Shown here: one piece after another, positions 33,601 through 42,962 of the stretch
How positions within the stretch are numbered: position 1 is the stretch's first letter
Layout: the number at the start of each line of letters is the position of its first letter
Assembly (NCBI RefSeq): GCF_037325665.1
Contig: NC_090253.1
Location: 40,128,812-40,192,811 of the forward strand
From: Littorina saxatilis
Taxonomy: Eukaryota > Mollusca > Gastropoda > Littorinimorpha > Littorinidae
Length of the DNA stretch: 64,000 bases
Direction of reading: 5' to 3'
Position numbers and translations under genes: made by a program
Notes under the pieces: model-generated
Told to the model about the DNA's origin: nothing
Database searches by the model: none
What the model saw: the letters and a program-made list of their open reading frames with translations, nothing else

Positions 33601-36600
33601 CTTAAAATTTAATTAATGAGTTTGCTCATTAAAGTTGTCATTAAAATCGATTTTTTTGCATACAGATTTAAAATTGATTGCATCGTATTCTTCATCACAT
33701 TCTGAATATAAAAATATATACATATGTCATGTTTACTCTTAAAATGTGATCACAATTAACGAAAATAGATTAGTTAGTCTTACAATTAAAAGTTAAGAAA
33801 TCGATCCAAAAATGATTTCATCTTATTCTTTATCATTTCCTGATTCCAAAAACATATAGATATGATAGGTTGTATTTCCTGCTTAGCACAATACGCTACC
33901 GCGCTAATCTGGCGTGTCAATATCACTACGTTTTGCACGTGGAAGGTGAGCGATTTCCTTCACGTGGGGATTGACGAAGCTGTACTGTCTTGGTGAAAAA
34001 ATACAGTGCCTTCAGTTTCATTCCGTGAGTTCGACAGCTTGACTAAATGTAGTAATTTCGCCTTACGCGACTTGTTTTTCTTGTCTTGACAAAAGAATCC
34101 CTGTCATGAAAGAACACTCCCCCGAAATCGGCGTATGCTGCCTGAATGGCGGGGTAGAAACGGCCATACACGTAAAATATCCACTCGTGCTAAAAGATGA
34201 GTGAACGTGGGAGTTTTAGCCCATGACGAAGACGAAGAAGAAGGAAAGAACATCTTCAGGGCAGGGAAACTGTGTGCTGGTCCTCTCACCACAGGTACCA
34301 CTGTCATTCATTCTCACCTGCAGCGGTCTGTGTATTGTGTGCAGTGCCGGTTGTTCAAAACACGTGGGGGAAAGACGCGCAGCTGATTGAGTACTACAGC
34401 GATGTGGAAAACACCTCCATTCCTACGGTCGACCTCGGAGTGCCCAATACAGAGTCAGGTATTCTTCTTTTTTTTACATTCTATGGCTGCAACTTCCACA
34501 TACACTCGTGAGTACGAGTTGGCTATTTGTATGATGACACCCTATGGTCGGCCACAGCAGGCTTGTTCGAGTCAAAGTATCACACCGAATACTGACTTGT
34601 AATATCATATACACCTGGTTGCTGATGTAAGGGTTAAATGTGCAGCTGAAGGTATACATGTACTACAGCGATGTTGAAGATAGCTTCATTCAGACCTGGG
34701 AACCCATACGATTTCGCCATATTTTGTACGCATGATTGTCTGGAATGCGATCAGTACGATGAGTGGAAAAAAATACGACGAGAACAATTTTAGACTATTT
34801 TCTTCTCAAGCGCATTCCGAAGCCGATCCAGTATTTTGACTCATGAATACAGTTTTTGTCAGTAAACATTGCAAGAAGCATTTGTTTTAAATGTATTGGT
34901 AAACTTAATTAACGGTGCGATGGATGCGAGTGAAGCATGTTTGAATCATTGATGTTCAAATGCTGTTTGGAGTACGCTAATTTTTCTTAAAATACTCCAA
35001 GTTTGTTTGAGAATACTCTCAAGTGCAAAACAGGGGTTTCCAGGTCTGTTTATTTCTACAGGGTGTCCAACACAGAGTCGGGTACACGTTTGACATTTTC
35101 ACAGGTGTGTTTAATGCAGGGGCCGGTGTAATGATGAGTCATCAGTGTTTTTTTGCCCTGCTTTCTGAGGAGGGGTTGATGGGAATGTACGCCTGCAGAA
35201 GTATTTCTTTTGGTTGTAAGAACACTTTGAGCGGGGAATTTGTATTTCTCTTGTTTGTTTTCCATTTTAATGCTAGTTTCTTATGCCACACGGTCATGTT
35301 TGTGTGCCTGGTCTTATTCATTGTAAAGCCTGTGTTTTAGTTGTGCTGACCCTATTAATTTATACACGTATGAGCTAAGATCGTACATGTTTTCTTTCTC
35401 TTGACAAACAGGTCACTGTGGGAAGACTCGGGCCATCATACACAACATTGCCAGGAAGAGAGAGTTAGCTTCTTTGGAGTGGTTACTGATTGCCGATGAC
35501 GACACTATTATAAAGTGAGTATTTATGTGGGAAGCTGACATATCATGGGAAAGATACAGACAATTTACAGGCTTCAAAAAGGCAAACAATTAGAAAATGT
35601 GGCATTTCAGAGAACTGGCATCTTCAAAGGATGATTTTTCTGTACTGTATCTGTGTTTTTAAAACTACAGGACTTATTTTCAATGTCTGCGATGAAAGGC
35701 TTCACGATATTGTGTATTCTAACAGCAGAACTTATTTTGAATGTCTGCAATGAAAGCCTTCACGATATTGTGTATTCTAACAGCAGAACTTATTTTGAAT
35801 GTCTGCAATGAAAGCCTTCACGATATTGTGTATTCTAACAGCAGAACTTATTTTGAATGTCTGCAATGAAAGTCTTCACGATATTGTGTATTCTAACAGC
35901 AGAACTTATTTTGAATGTCTGCAATGAAAGCCTTCACGATATTGTGTATTCTAATCGCAGAACTTGTTTTCAATGTCTGCAATGAAAGCCTTCACGATAT
36001 TGTGTATTCTAACAGCAGAACTTATTTTGAATGTCTGCAATGAAAGCCTTCACGATATTATGTATTCTAAATGCAGAACTTATTTTGAAGATGTACAATC
36101 AAAGGCTTCCTGATATATCTGAGTTTTCTAACTGAGAAAGTTATTTTCAAAGTCTGAAATGAAACTCTGCACGATATTTGGGTTTTCTAACTAAAAGTTT
36201 TTTTCAAGATCTGAAATGAAAGTTATCTGGGTTTTCTAAGTGCAGAAATTCTTTTCAGTCTGGAGCTGTTGCGAAGCTTGCTGTCATGCTACAAGAGCGA
36301 TGAGCCGGTGTTTCTGGGCGAGCGTTACGGCTATGCTGTAGCCGCTGGCTATGGATACAACTACATCACGGGAGGCGGAGGGTGAGTCAGCTCATGTAAA
36401 GAGCTACACACCTTTGCATCTGTCCAGTTTCTTTTGACCAGTAGTATGTGATATTGTGCTTGATTGTGAAGCCCAGTTTGATAGGTTTTGGACCAGTAGT
36501 ATGTGATATTGTGCTTGATTGCGAAGCCCAGTTTGATAGGTTTTGGGCCAGTAGTATGTGATATTGTGCTTGATTGTGAAGCCCAGTTTGATAGGTTTTG

Positions 36601-38076
36601 GGCCAGTAGTATGTGATATTGTGCTTGATTGTGAAGCCCAGTTTGATAGGTTTTGGACCAGTAGTATGTGATATTGTGCTTGATTGTGAAGCCCAGTTTG
36701 ATAGGTTTTGGACCAGTTTGGAACACCTTGTTGCAGCTACACCTTCCCCTCCCTCCCCCCTTCATCCTCCTATTGAAGTACCGCATTTGAGACCTTGCTT
36801 TCTAAAATGTTCTGTTCATATCCTCTGTAAATTCATCTCTACATTAAGACTCCCTCCGTTTTAAGAACTGATTTTGAAGGTCCCACAAGAGGGAGGGGGG
36901 AATTTCATTGCTCTAGTGGGAAATAAAAAGATTTTAAAAAAACACTGTACTCACGTGTTTCAAGAAGACAATACAAATCACAACATTCGACGTTTCGACC
37001 CTAGGGTCTTCCTCAGGAACACAAAACACGAAACAGAGTGGATAAAAGAAGAGCACAGACGACAGAACAGAAAGAAGAACAGTTGTCACGATTCACTAAC
37101 CAAAACAATTGGACAGAGGCCCCCTTTAAGCCTTGAAAGTGTGTTTGTAAATACAAGTTTTCAGAAATTTCTAGTGAGCAAATCAAAGTGGGCTGATGAA
37201 ATCGGTGTTGAGCGTGACGTGTGTGTTGCAGCATGGTGTTCAACAGGGCGGCGGTAGATCTTGTGGCCAACGAGTTCTCCTGTCCCAGTGTCGACTCACC
37301 GGACGACATGATTCTTGGCATGTTCTTCACCAGCAGGGGCCTGGCCAACACACACAGCCGCTACTTCCATCAGGTGAGAATGATGTGTTGATTGTTGGGG
37401 ATGCAGAAATTAACACTCGCACGCAGAGGATTGACATTTTGTGGGGCAATAAATGCAGTGTGAATCACTCGCCCCTTTTGGTGAAGCTATATGCATACAC
37501 AAACACACCCAGGCACATACACAAGCACAGATGCATGCACACACGCACTCTCACAGACAGTTACTCACACAGAAAAGAAACAAATATTTTTGTTTACCTA
37601 AATGATGTAAGATGAAAAGCTTTCTTGGTTCACTATTGGGGGCTTATTGTCCTCAGGCTCACAGATGCCTATCTAGGAAATTACATTTTTATTGCGATGT
37701 AGGTTATGAGCAGGGGAACTTAACAAAGCAGAAGAAATATTTCTTTGGCCGGTGTGCATGTGTCAGCGTTACAGATCAAGTTGGGGTGACAGCCTCTGTG
37801 CACTTTTATGATAATTACGTAAGCGTTGATTTACTCACAAACATGTCATCTTCAGAGGATTTTTAAGATGTTTTTAAACTTTTATTCAATTAAATGTTAA
37901 AGTGCATGGGTTTTTTTCAGGCTCGCCCTTACGATTACAGTCCAGATTTTTTGAGCACCCAAATACCTGTGTCGTTTCACAAACACTGGAACTGTGACCC
38001 ATACGAGGTCTACAAACAGTTGGTGGCTGCAAAACTGCCACAGCTGTCCTCCGCAGACAGACATGAGGAACTGTGA
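15865..38076 (+). CDS. B3GLCT: Beta-1,3-glucosyltransferase, 14 exons, complete (489 aa)
   Basis: Exons: 15865-15922, 16261-16326, 23166-23281, 24368-24450, 25160-25268, 27254-27384, 27815-27881, 31358-31489, 32135-32204, 34345-34458, 35412-35514, 36259-36381, 37232-37373, 37921-38076. All phases agree, giving 1470 nt. The enzyme adds glucose from UDP-glucose to O-linked fucose on thrombospondin type-1 repeats in the ER lumen. The N-terminus [19 protein letters not shown] resembles a signal sequence. Family landmarks as in human B3GLCT (498 aa): [63 protein letters not shown], the metal-binding DDD in [37 protein letters not shown] and SFHKHWN. The C-terminus is HEEL (human REEL), an ER-retrieval signal. 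Exons 1-2 rest on phase, position and signal character; exons 3-14 are secure. It is divergent with the TBC-like gene. Confidence 0.95.
18920..19642 (+). mobile_element. ~720-bp element, GAGTCACTT ends, (GGCC)n block
   Basis: It starts GAGTCACTTGAGAAAAAGTG, contains a CCGGCCGGCCGTCCGG simple block and repeated GACCTTTTTCAAGGTCACAG segments, and ends AAGTGACTCGATCGAGCG ... CTCTTCTTG. A second copy lies at 42105-42838. It has two diverged internal halves and no ORF. Confidence 0.78.
20423..20566 (+). pseudogene. Possible last-exon remnant inside the CACTA-like element
   Basis: After an acceptor-like TGTGTTGCAG, a 47-codon open frame ([17 protein letters not shown]..., ending SCICLA) runs to a TGA. 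The [12 protein letters not shown] segment resembles C-terminal segments of some transposon-borne proteins of marine invertebrates. I cannot name the family, and no other exon is convincing. Confidence 0.3.
22497..22740. repeat. 57-bp tandem repeat, ~4 copies, inside the split MITE
   Basis: The unit starts CCTCCATTTTAAGACCTTGC and ends GTCTGTAAATTCA. The copies alternate CTC and CTT at one position, suggesting a 114-bp higher-order doubling. Because 57 is a multiple of three the frame stays open, but nothing suggests coding. Confidence 0.8.
23301..23659 (-). mobile_element. tRNA-derived SINE, GAA tail, different head
   Basis: Same core and GAA-tailed 3' block as 6811-7192, but the head is another tRNA-like type (minus strand: TCGGAAGGCCGCGAGTTCAA as B-box region, then AAGGGTGGAGATTTTTCCGA). 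It lies 20 bases downstream of the exon-3 donor of B3GLCT. The flanks share ATATAA, a probable TSD. Confidence 0.8.
24676..24853. mobile_element. Degenerate CAGTAAAAC-type MITE
   Basis: It begins CAGTAAAACATCTGTTTTTA and ends TTTTTAAGGAAAGGTTTTACTG, with AAGACC blocks inside. It is a diverged relative of the CAGTGGAACCC MITEs, in intron 4 of B3GLCT. Confidence 0.6.
25527..26427 (+). mobile_element. piggyBac-like element flanked by TTAA
   Basis: TTAA lies at both boundaries (25523-25526 and 26428-26431). The ends read CAGGGTTCATACAGG and, inverted, CAGGGTCCCCACTGG, with repeated AAAGTCATGGAATTT blocks near both. Inside is an N-terminal transposase-like scrap: [28 protein letters not shown], then GWSS and TGPANI, as before the catalytic domain of piggyBac-type proteins. 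The catalytic part is missing, so the copy is internally deleted and non-autonomous. Confidence 0.65.
26603..26980 (-). mobile_element. tRNA-derived SINE, GAA tail, clear TSD
   Basis: On the minus strand the head has AAGACGTCGGCCTCTTGATT and a B box GGTTCGAATCCC, followed by the shared core and GAA-tailed 3' block. CAATTAATA is repeated exactly at both sides (26591-26599 and 26981-26989). It lies in intron 5 of B3GLCT. Confidence 0.85.
27604..27692. repeat. (CA)n microsatellite
   Basis: An almost uninterrupted CA repeat of about 90 bp in B3GLCT intron 6. It gives poly Cys-Val or Thr-His open frames that are not genes. Confidence 0.9.
28291..31183. mobile_element. ~2.9-kb element with short TIR GGCTCMCGTAAG
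   Basis: The left end reads GGCTCACGTAAGTGTAGCCT. The right end, inverted, reads AAGGCTCCCGTAAGAAATC, after GGCTTCGCCTCTTGT. Inside are simple repeats, ACTTGGGCTC-type blocks near 30145 and small unassigned open frames (28762-28800, 30786-31070). No transposase is recognised. It occupies most of B3GLCT intron 7; boundaries are approximate. Confidence 0.45.
31570..31825 (+). mobile_element. tRNA-derived SINE lacking its 3' block
   Basis: The plus-strand head (GCGCAATGGCCTAGTGAATA, B box GGGTTCTAATTC) is followed by the GGGTTAAGGGTGGAGATTTT and ATCCTGTAATCCATGTCAGA core, ending near CACGAAAATACCAAGCATGC. The GAA-tailed 3' part is missing. It lies in B3GLCT intron 8. Confidence 0.75.
32301..32533. 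mobile_element. MITE with clustered TGGGTCGTnnACGACCCA palindromes
   Basis: The ends are inverted (GGACTACACAGTC / GACTGTGTAGTTC). Three full palindromes (TGGGTCGTGTACGACCCA, TGGGTCGTTCACGACCCA, TGGGTCATCCATGACCCA) and one half site lie inside, each next to a CACCATCCGAATA-like block. It lies in B3GLCT intron 9, apparently inside a degenerate older MITE (about 32213-32735). Confidence 0.7.
32881..32949. repeat. Poly(G) tracts in a ~60-bp tandem duplication
   Basis: Two G-runs of 17-20 bases each follow TTGCAATCTCAAGGAAAGGG and GAAGGTG, so a short segment is duplicated. G-runs this long may form quadruplexes and are error-prone in sequencing. Confidence 0.7.
33271..34073 (+). mobile_element. 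~800-bp non-coding DNA element, inverted copy of 8757-9600
   Basis: It begins TACATTTAGTCAAGTTTTGA, contains GATGACGTCATATCCGGCTT, and ends TTTCGCCTTACGCGACTTG, the reverse complement of the copy at 8757-9600. It lies in B3GLCT intron 9. Confidence 0.8.
34117..34243 (+). mobile_element. Short GAA-tailed SINE with 9-bp TSD
   Basis: It starts TCCCCCGAAATCGGCGTATG and ends with GAAGAAGAAG. GAAAGAACA is repeated on both sides (34108-34116, 34244-34252). It has the same headless form as the copy at 3845-3983 and lies 100 bp before exon 10 of B3GLCT. Confidence 0.8.
35643..36240. repeat. 58-bp tandem repeat immediately before B3GLCT exon 12
   Basis: The unit reads TTCACGATATTGTGTATTCT, then AACAGCAGAACTTATTTTGA, then ATGTCTGCAATGAAAGCC. 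About six near-identical units (35701-36060) are flanked by decayed ones that run almost to the exon-12 acceptor at 36258. Confidence 0.88.
36436..36716. repeat. 55-bp tandem repeat, 5 copies, B3GLCT intron 12
   Basis: The unit starts GACCAGTAGTATGTGATATT and ends CCCAGTTTGATAGGTTTTG. Five copies start at 55-base spacing just downstream of the exon-12 donor. Confidence 0.9.
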
Positions 38077-38104
38077 TGTGTGAGCTGTGAAACTGTTATG
38101 CCGA

Positions 38105-38568
38105 TTGTGTTAACACAAATACACAGATAAAGGTTAGATGTGTTAACACAAATACACAGGTAAAGGTTAGATGTGTTAACACAAATACACAGGTAAAGGT
38201 TAGATGTGTTAACACAAATACACAGATAAAGGTTAGATGTGTTAACACAAATACACAGGTAAAGGTTAGATGTGTTAACACAAGTACACAGATAAAGGTT
38301 AGATGTGTTAACACAAATACACAGATAAAGGTTAGATGTGTTAACACAAATACAAGATAAAGGTTAGATGTGTTAACACAAATACACAGGTAAAGGTTAG
38401 ATGTGTTAACACAAGTACACAGATAAAGGTTAGATGTGTTAACACAAATACACAGATAAAGGTTAGATGTGTTAACACAAATACACAGATAAAGGTTAGA
38501 TGTGTTAACACAAATACACAGATAAAGGTTAGATGTGTTAACACAAATACACAGATAAAGGTTAGATT
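38105..38568. repeat. 33-bp minisatellite, ~14 copies, 3' of B3GLCT
   Basis: The unit reads GTGTTAACACAAATACACAG plus ATAAAGGTTAGAT, with G/A variants. It starts about 30 bases after the B3GLCT stop, so it probably lies in the 3' UTR. Every unit contains the palindrome GTGTTAACAC and an AGRTAAAGG stretch. Confidence 0.9.
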
Positions 38569-39779
38569 ACTTACGTAGGAGGTTTACACATGTTATAATA
38601 GCAAGACACACAGGGTCTGCAGCGGCCACAAAGAAAGAAATATAAAGAAATCAGAAAAACAATAAACAAAACCAACCAACCAGCCAGCCAAACAAACAAA
38701 TGCTGGCAAATTAAGCGAATGCAAGCAAACAAAACCAGCCAGCCAGCCAGCCAGCCAAACAAACAAACAAGAAGACAAACAGACAAACAAGCACACAAAA
38801 GCAAGCAAACAAACAGTTTGGATCAGTGAAGCATCATACAAAATACTCTCGTTTTAAAATTTGCCATGGGAGAAATTGTGTCGAGAGCAGGGTATAAATG
38901 TTTTTTGTTTACAAAACATTTGTTGTGCGTTTTGTGTTAATTTAATGAACATTCCTGACCATTTCCACCACTGTGAATCTGAAGCTTTCATGATCGTGGA
39001 TGTTATACAGAATTCCATGGGTTTTTTTATACTGTGAAATTCCCCTTTTTCCACGTTTTGAAATCCTGCTTTCTAAGGTTTCTGTTCACAACATTTGTAA
39101 ATTTACTCCCATTTGAATACTCTCTCTTAGTGTGTTGGTGGGCTTAAAAGGGCGTTTCTGCTGTTACAGAATTGATATATACTAATGATCAAAATACTGT
39201 TGACGAATAAGGGTATGTTGAAAACAAGGGTGACTGTTGTGATAGGGCTAATGATGAACCAGTTATCATCGGTTGAGAAGAGATGGAGAAAGCCCATATT
39301 TATTTATGTTTAACTGCATTGCTTACACGTACGCCTCGCCTATCAAAACTGGCATCTGTGGCAGGGATGGAAAGCTGGTGTCTGTAACTGGGTCATTTAA
39401 TTGTCATAATTGATTCACTTTTGGGGTGCACATTGGTACTTTCAAGACACCTATGCTAAACATATCGATCACAGGGGTTTACAGATGTATGCAAAGGTAC
39501 TGTAGCAACATTTTACAGACTACATGTACTGATACAGATTATTTAATGCTTCTGTGATTGTTATTTTGCTGATTTTCCTGAAATAATCATGATGTATTTG
39601 CCTGACAGCCACGTCCAGGGTTGAATGCTTTATAGACGTTGGTGCTGTTTTCCATTACCACAGTGTGTGTGTCTCTGTTGTGTGTGTGTGTTGTGTGTGT
39701 GTGTGTTGTGTTTTGTGTGTGTGTTTATTTTGTCTGTGTTTTTGTGTGTGTCTGTGTGTGTGTGTTTGTGTGTTTTTTG

Positions 39780-39842
<63 letters not shown>

Positions 39843-40126
39843 AGCACCAGCAGTATATGCCAGGATATTGTGCATGTACATGTGTGTGCTTTTATGTACG
39901 TTTAAAGGAATAAACAGAAACTTTAGACCTTGTTTATATATGGTGTAAATGCATATTTATATCCCCATAATTGCCAGGGTATTTGGGTTTTGTTTGCTTT
40001 TGACTTTCTTTTGCTGCATATGGCAGTATGCATTTATAATTGCTGTGTTCTAAGATTGACAATGACACTGCACAGCGTACATCTGTTGTCTTGTATGTGT
40101 TCACATGTAATTTGCTTTCTTATTGT

Positions 40127-40165
<39 letters not shown>

Positions 40166-40274
40166 TTGAACTGCTCTCATAGTGAAGTCTTTGGGTGGTC
40201 TACACACCTACACACTGGGGACGTAAATCTTTCTGAGGACTTACATCAAGTCCTCACTTGTTTTTTGCTTGGAA
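38569..40274. other. Intergenic/3' UTR: simple repeats, no gene seen
   Basis: It holds CCAGCCAGCC/AAACAAAC tetranucleotide repeats (38670-38815), unique AT-rich sequence, a long GT repeat (39663-39840), an AATAAA at about 39908 that could end a long B3GLCT transcript, and another GT repeat (40130-40165). I see no supported exon. Confidence 0.55.
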
Positions 40275-40585
40275 CTATCTCTTCGTGAGGTCCTAAACTA
40301 GTTGGTAAAGTTTCAGCATAGTACTCAGAATGTTGTCTCCACTAGAATTTCGTGTGCGGAGTGTATAGCAAGTTCACACACTTTTGCAGAGATTTGGGGC
40401 AAGTTTTTTCTAGGTGTGTATAACGAACCAATCAGAAAGAGGCCACGTGATCAACAAATCTCGTGACATTGCCACGCCAATGAAAATGCTTTCTTCTGGG
40501 TGGGAAGCCATTTTGGTCAATGTGGGGACGCGCGAGACGATGTTCGTCGCTGCCGTCAGACAACTGAATAACAGAACTAAGGTAA
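40275..40585 (+). promoter_or_regulatory. Promoter-plus-first-exon-like sequence, duplicated at 62752-63056
   Basis: It contains a CCAAT box (AACCAATCAGAAAGAGG), an E box (GGCCACGTGATC) and an open frame from ATG 40472 (MKMLSSGWEAILVNVGTR..., ending QLNNRTK) that stops exactly at a strong donor, AAG|GTAAGC. A close copy lies inverted at 62752-63056, including the donor. It may be the promoter and 5' exon of the downstream gene or a dispersed repeat carrying one. The link to the exon at 42963 is not proven: the phase fits, but no sequence evidence joins them. Confidence 0.45.
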
Positions 40586-40720
40586 GCGGCCGGCACTTTT
40601 CAATCACGCATTTTCTTAAACTGAATTCTACTTATTCGTGAGCGAGACCTCGGTATGGGTCATGGACTGGAGTCAAACCACCCTTAACACACACTCATAT
40701 ATAGTCATACATACTAGTCT

Positions 40721-40913
40721 AACGCACACACTCACATGGACTGTCTACTAGTCAAACTGAAGTGCACACATGTGATTTGAGTTCTGACTGGGACATCAAT
40801 ATTTCTCTGTCGAGTAGCGATGAAAATCTGGAATCTGATGTAGACTGGGTTGATGTTGATGATCCTGCGTGTTTCGCCAGTTCTGTATGGCCGACAGAGC
40901 CCTTCGATAGTTG
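40721..40913 (+). other. Acidic open frame, possible exon
   Basis: A 63-codon frame ending at a TGA encodes Ser/Asp-rich sequence (DLSSDWDINISLSSSDENLE, then SDVDWVDVDD, ending WPTEPFDS). The codon character resembles the acidic exon at 60665 more than random sequence. Acceptor-like CTACTAG lies inside it. Weakly supported. Confidence 0.25.
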
Positions 40914-41779
40914 ATAGAATAGGCCACGGTCAAAAGATCGTGTAGGTTACCTAGCTCAAAGTTAGGCTAGGATAGCAACTGATCAAAAGATCAGACAAAG
41001 GCTCAACAGCCTAAGTACCAGTCTGTCAACATATCATATCATATATCATATGAGTGCAAAACCCGTAGATTGTTTCTTCCAACTCTTTCAAGTCTTTGTT
41101 TTGTGTGTGTGCAGTTTGATGTGTCACTGTGTGCCTATTTATGTTTTAATGTCTCACTTTGTCTTTGATTCACAAAAGGGATTTTGGGTAAAACAAAGCT
41201 GTCAGCGTCTCTTGTCTCACTGTGGTTAATATGGTAGCACTCGTATTGCTGTGTGTGTGCGCGCGGTGAGGTCATGGACAAATTCAAAATAGAAACAGCA
41301 TGGTATGGAAAAGTCATTGATTTTTTGGGGGGTGAACCTGTATGGAGCCTGACTATCTAGTCTAGGTGATAGAGTTAAAACACGGGTAATATCGCGTGCA
41401 TTCCAGACGGCTGTTTATGGCCATTTTGAGTGGAATGGCTCTCAGCAAACCTTAATTAGAGTAGCCTGTACATGTACCCTAGTTATCCCAACGAAGTGTT
41501 CTGCACATGAAGATGAATGATCAAATTCAAAGATAGCATTTTCAGTGTATGTTACACAACGGAACTCTTCAAGTTATACAGAAACTTAATTTGAACAAAA
41601 TGTAAAAACATTTAAAAAAAAAAAAGAGAAGAGAATAAAGAATACATTTAAAAAAACAACTTGTGTGTGACATTATTTGAATATTTCCCTTTTAAAAAAT
41701 CATTAACCATCTCAGAAAGCTCAAAATGACATTTAAAATCTAATTGTGAGAGCTATGAAAACAAAAATGTCTGTGAAGC

Positions 41780-42020
41780 TTCATTTTCTTAGGCATAGTT
41801 GCCTAGCACTAGACAGGCGATAGGAGAGAGTTTAAACACGGTGCCCGATTTATCTGCGGATTGTTGACTTGCATACATGTAACTACACAGTAAAATGAGA
41901 AATTTTCATTTTCTTATGGATAGAGTTGCCTAGCACTAGATAAGAGGTGATAGGAGAGAGTTTAAACGCGGTACCCGGTTTCTCAGCGGATTGTTGACGT
42001 ACATGTAACTATACTGTAAA
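41780..42020. repeat. Two-copy ~125-bp tandem duplication
   Basis: GTTGCCTAGCACTAGA, AGGAGAGAGTTTAAAC and GCGGATTGTTGAC recur in the same order about 125 bases apart, with a few differences. Non-coding. Confidence 0.7.
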
Positions 42021-42104
42021 ATGAGTAATGTTCTTCAATGTTTCATGAACAAAAAACATGCAGATGACATTACAAGTTCGCCAAACAATTAAGCGGGCAT
42101 TTTT

Positions 42105-42838
42105 GAGTCACTTGAGAAAAAGTGACTCTATGTAATCGGTCAGTGTTAGTCTGTCCGGCCGGCCGGCCGGCCATCCGGCCGGCCGTCCGGCCAGCCGGCC
42201 GGCCGGCCGTCCGTAGACACCACCTTAACGTTGGACTTTTCTCGGAAACTATCAAAGCGATCGGGCTCATATTTTGTTTAGTCGTGACCTCCAATGACCT
42301 CTACACTTTAACGATGGTTTCGTTGACCTTTGACCTTTTTCAAGGTCACAGGTCAGCGTCAAAGGAAAAATTAGACATTTTATATCTTTTCTCGGAAACT
42401 ATCAAAGCGATCGGGCTCATATTTTGTTTAGTCGTGACCTCCAATGACCTCTACACTTTAACGATGGTTTCGTTGACCTTTGACCTTTTTCAAGGTCACA
42501 GGTCAGCGTCAAAGGAAAAATTAGACATTTTATATCTTTGACAAAGTTCATCGGATGTGATTGAAACTTTGTAGGATTATTCTTTACATCAAAGTATTTA
42601 CATCTGTAGCCTTTTACGAACGTTATCAGAAAAACAAGGGAGATAACTAGCCTTTTCTGTTCGGCAACACACAACTTAACGTTGTGCTTTTCTCGGAAAC
42701 TATAAAAGTGACCGGGCTCAAATTTTATGTGAACGTGACTCATTGTGTTGTGAATAGCAATTTCTTCCTGTCCATCTGATGCCTCATATAATATTCAGAA
42801 CTGCGAAAGTGACTCGATCGAGCGTTTGCTCTTCTTGT
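42105..42838 (+). mobile_element. Second copy of the GAGTCACTT/(GGCC)n element
   Basis: Matches 18920-19642 at both ends. It differs by an internal tandem duplication of about 145 bp (TCTCGGAAACTATCAAAGCG ... repeated at 42239 and 42390) and by loss of part of the 3' half. Confidence 0.8.
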
Positions 42839-42962
42839 TATTAAAAGTGAGGAACCCATGCTTTTTATCATTTTCCCAGCACTGAACGTTGGCTGTTTGG
42901 CATAGTAATAAGGCCTTAATTTTTTGTGCAGTCTTGGTGAATAGCTAAAAAAAAAAAAAGTG

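Noticed and set aside
37013-37351. 112-codon minus-strand frame
   Set aside because: Antisense shadow of B3GLCT exon 13.
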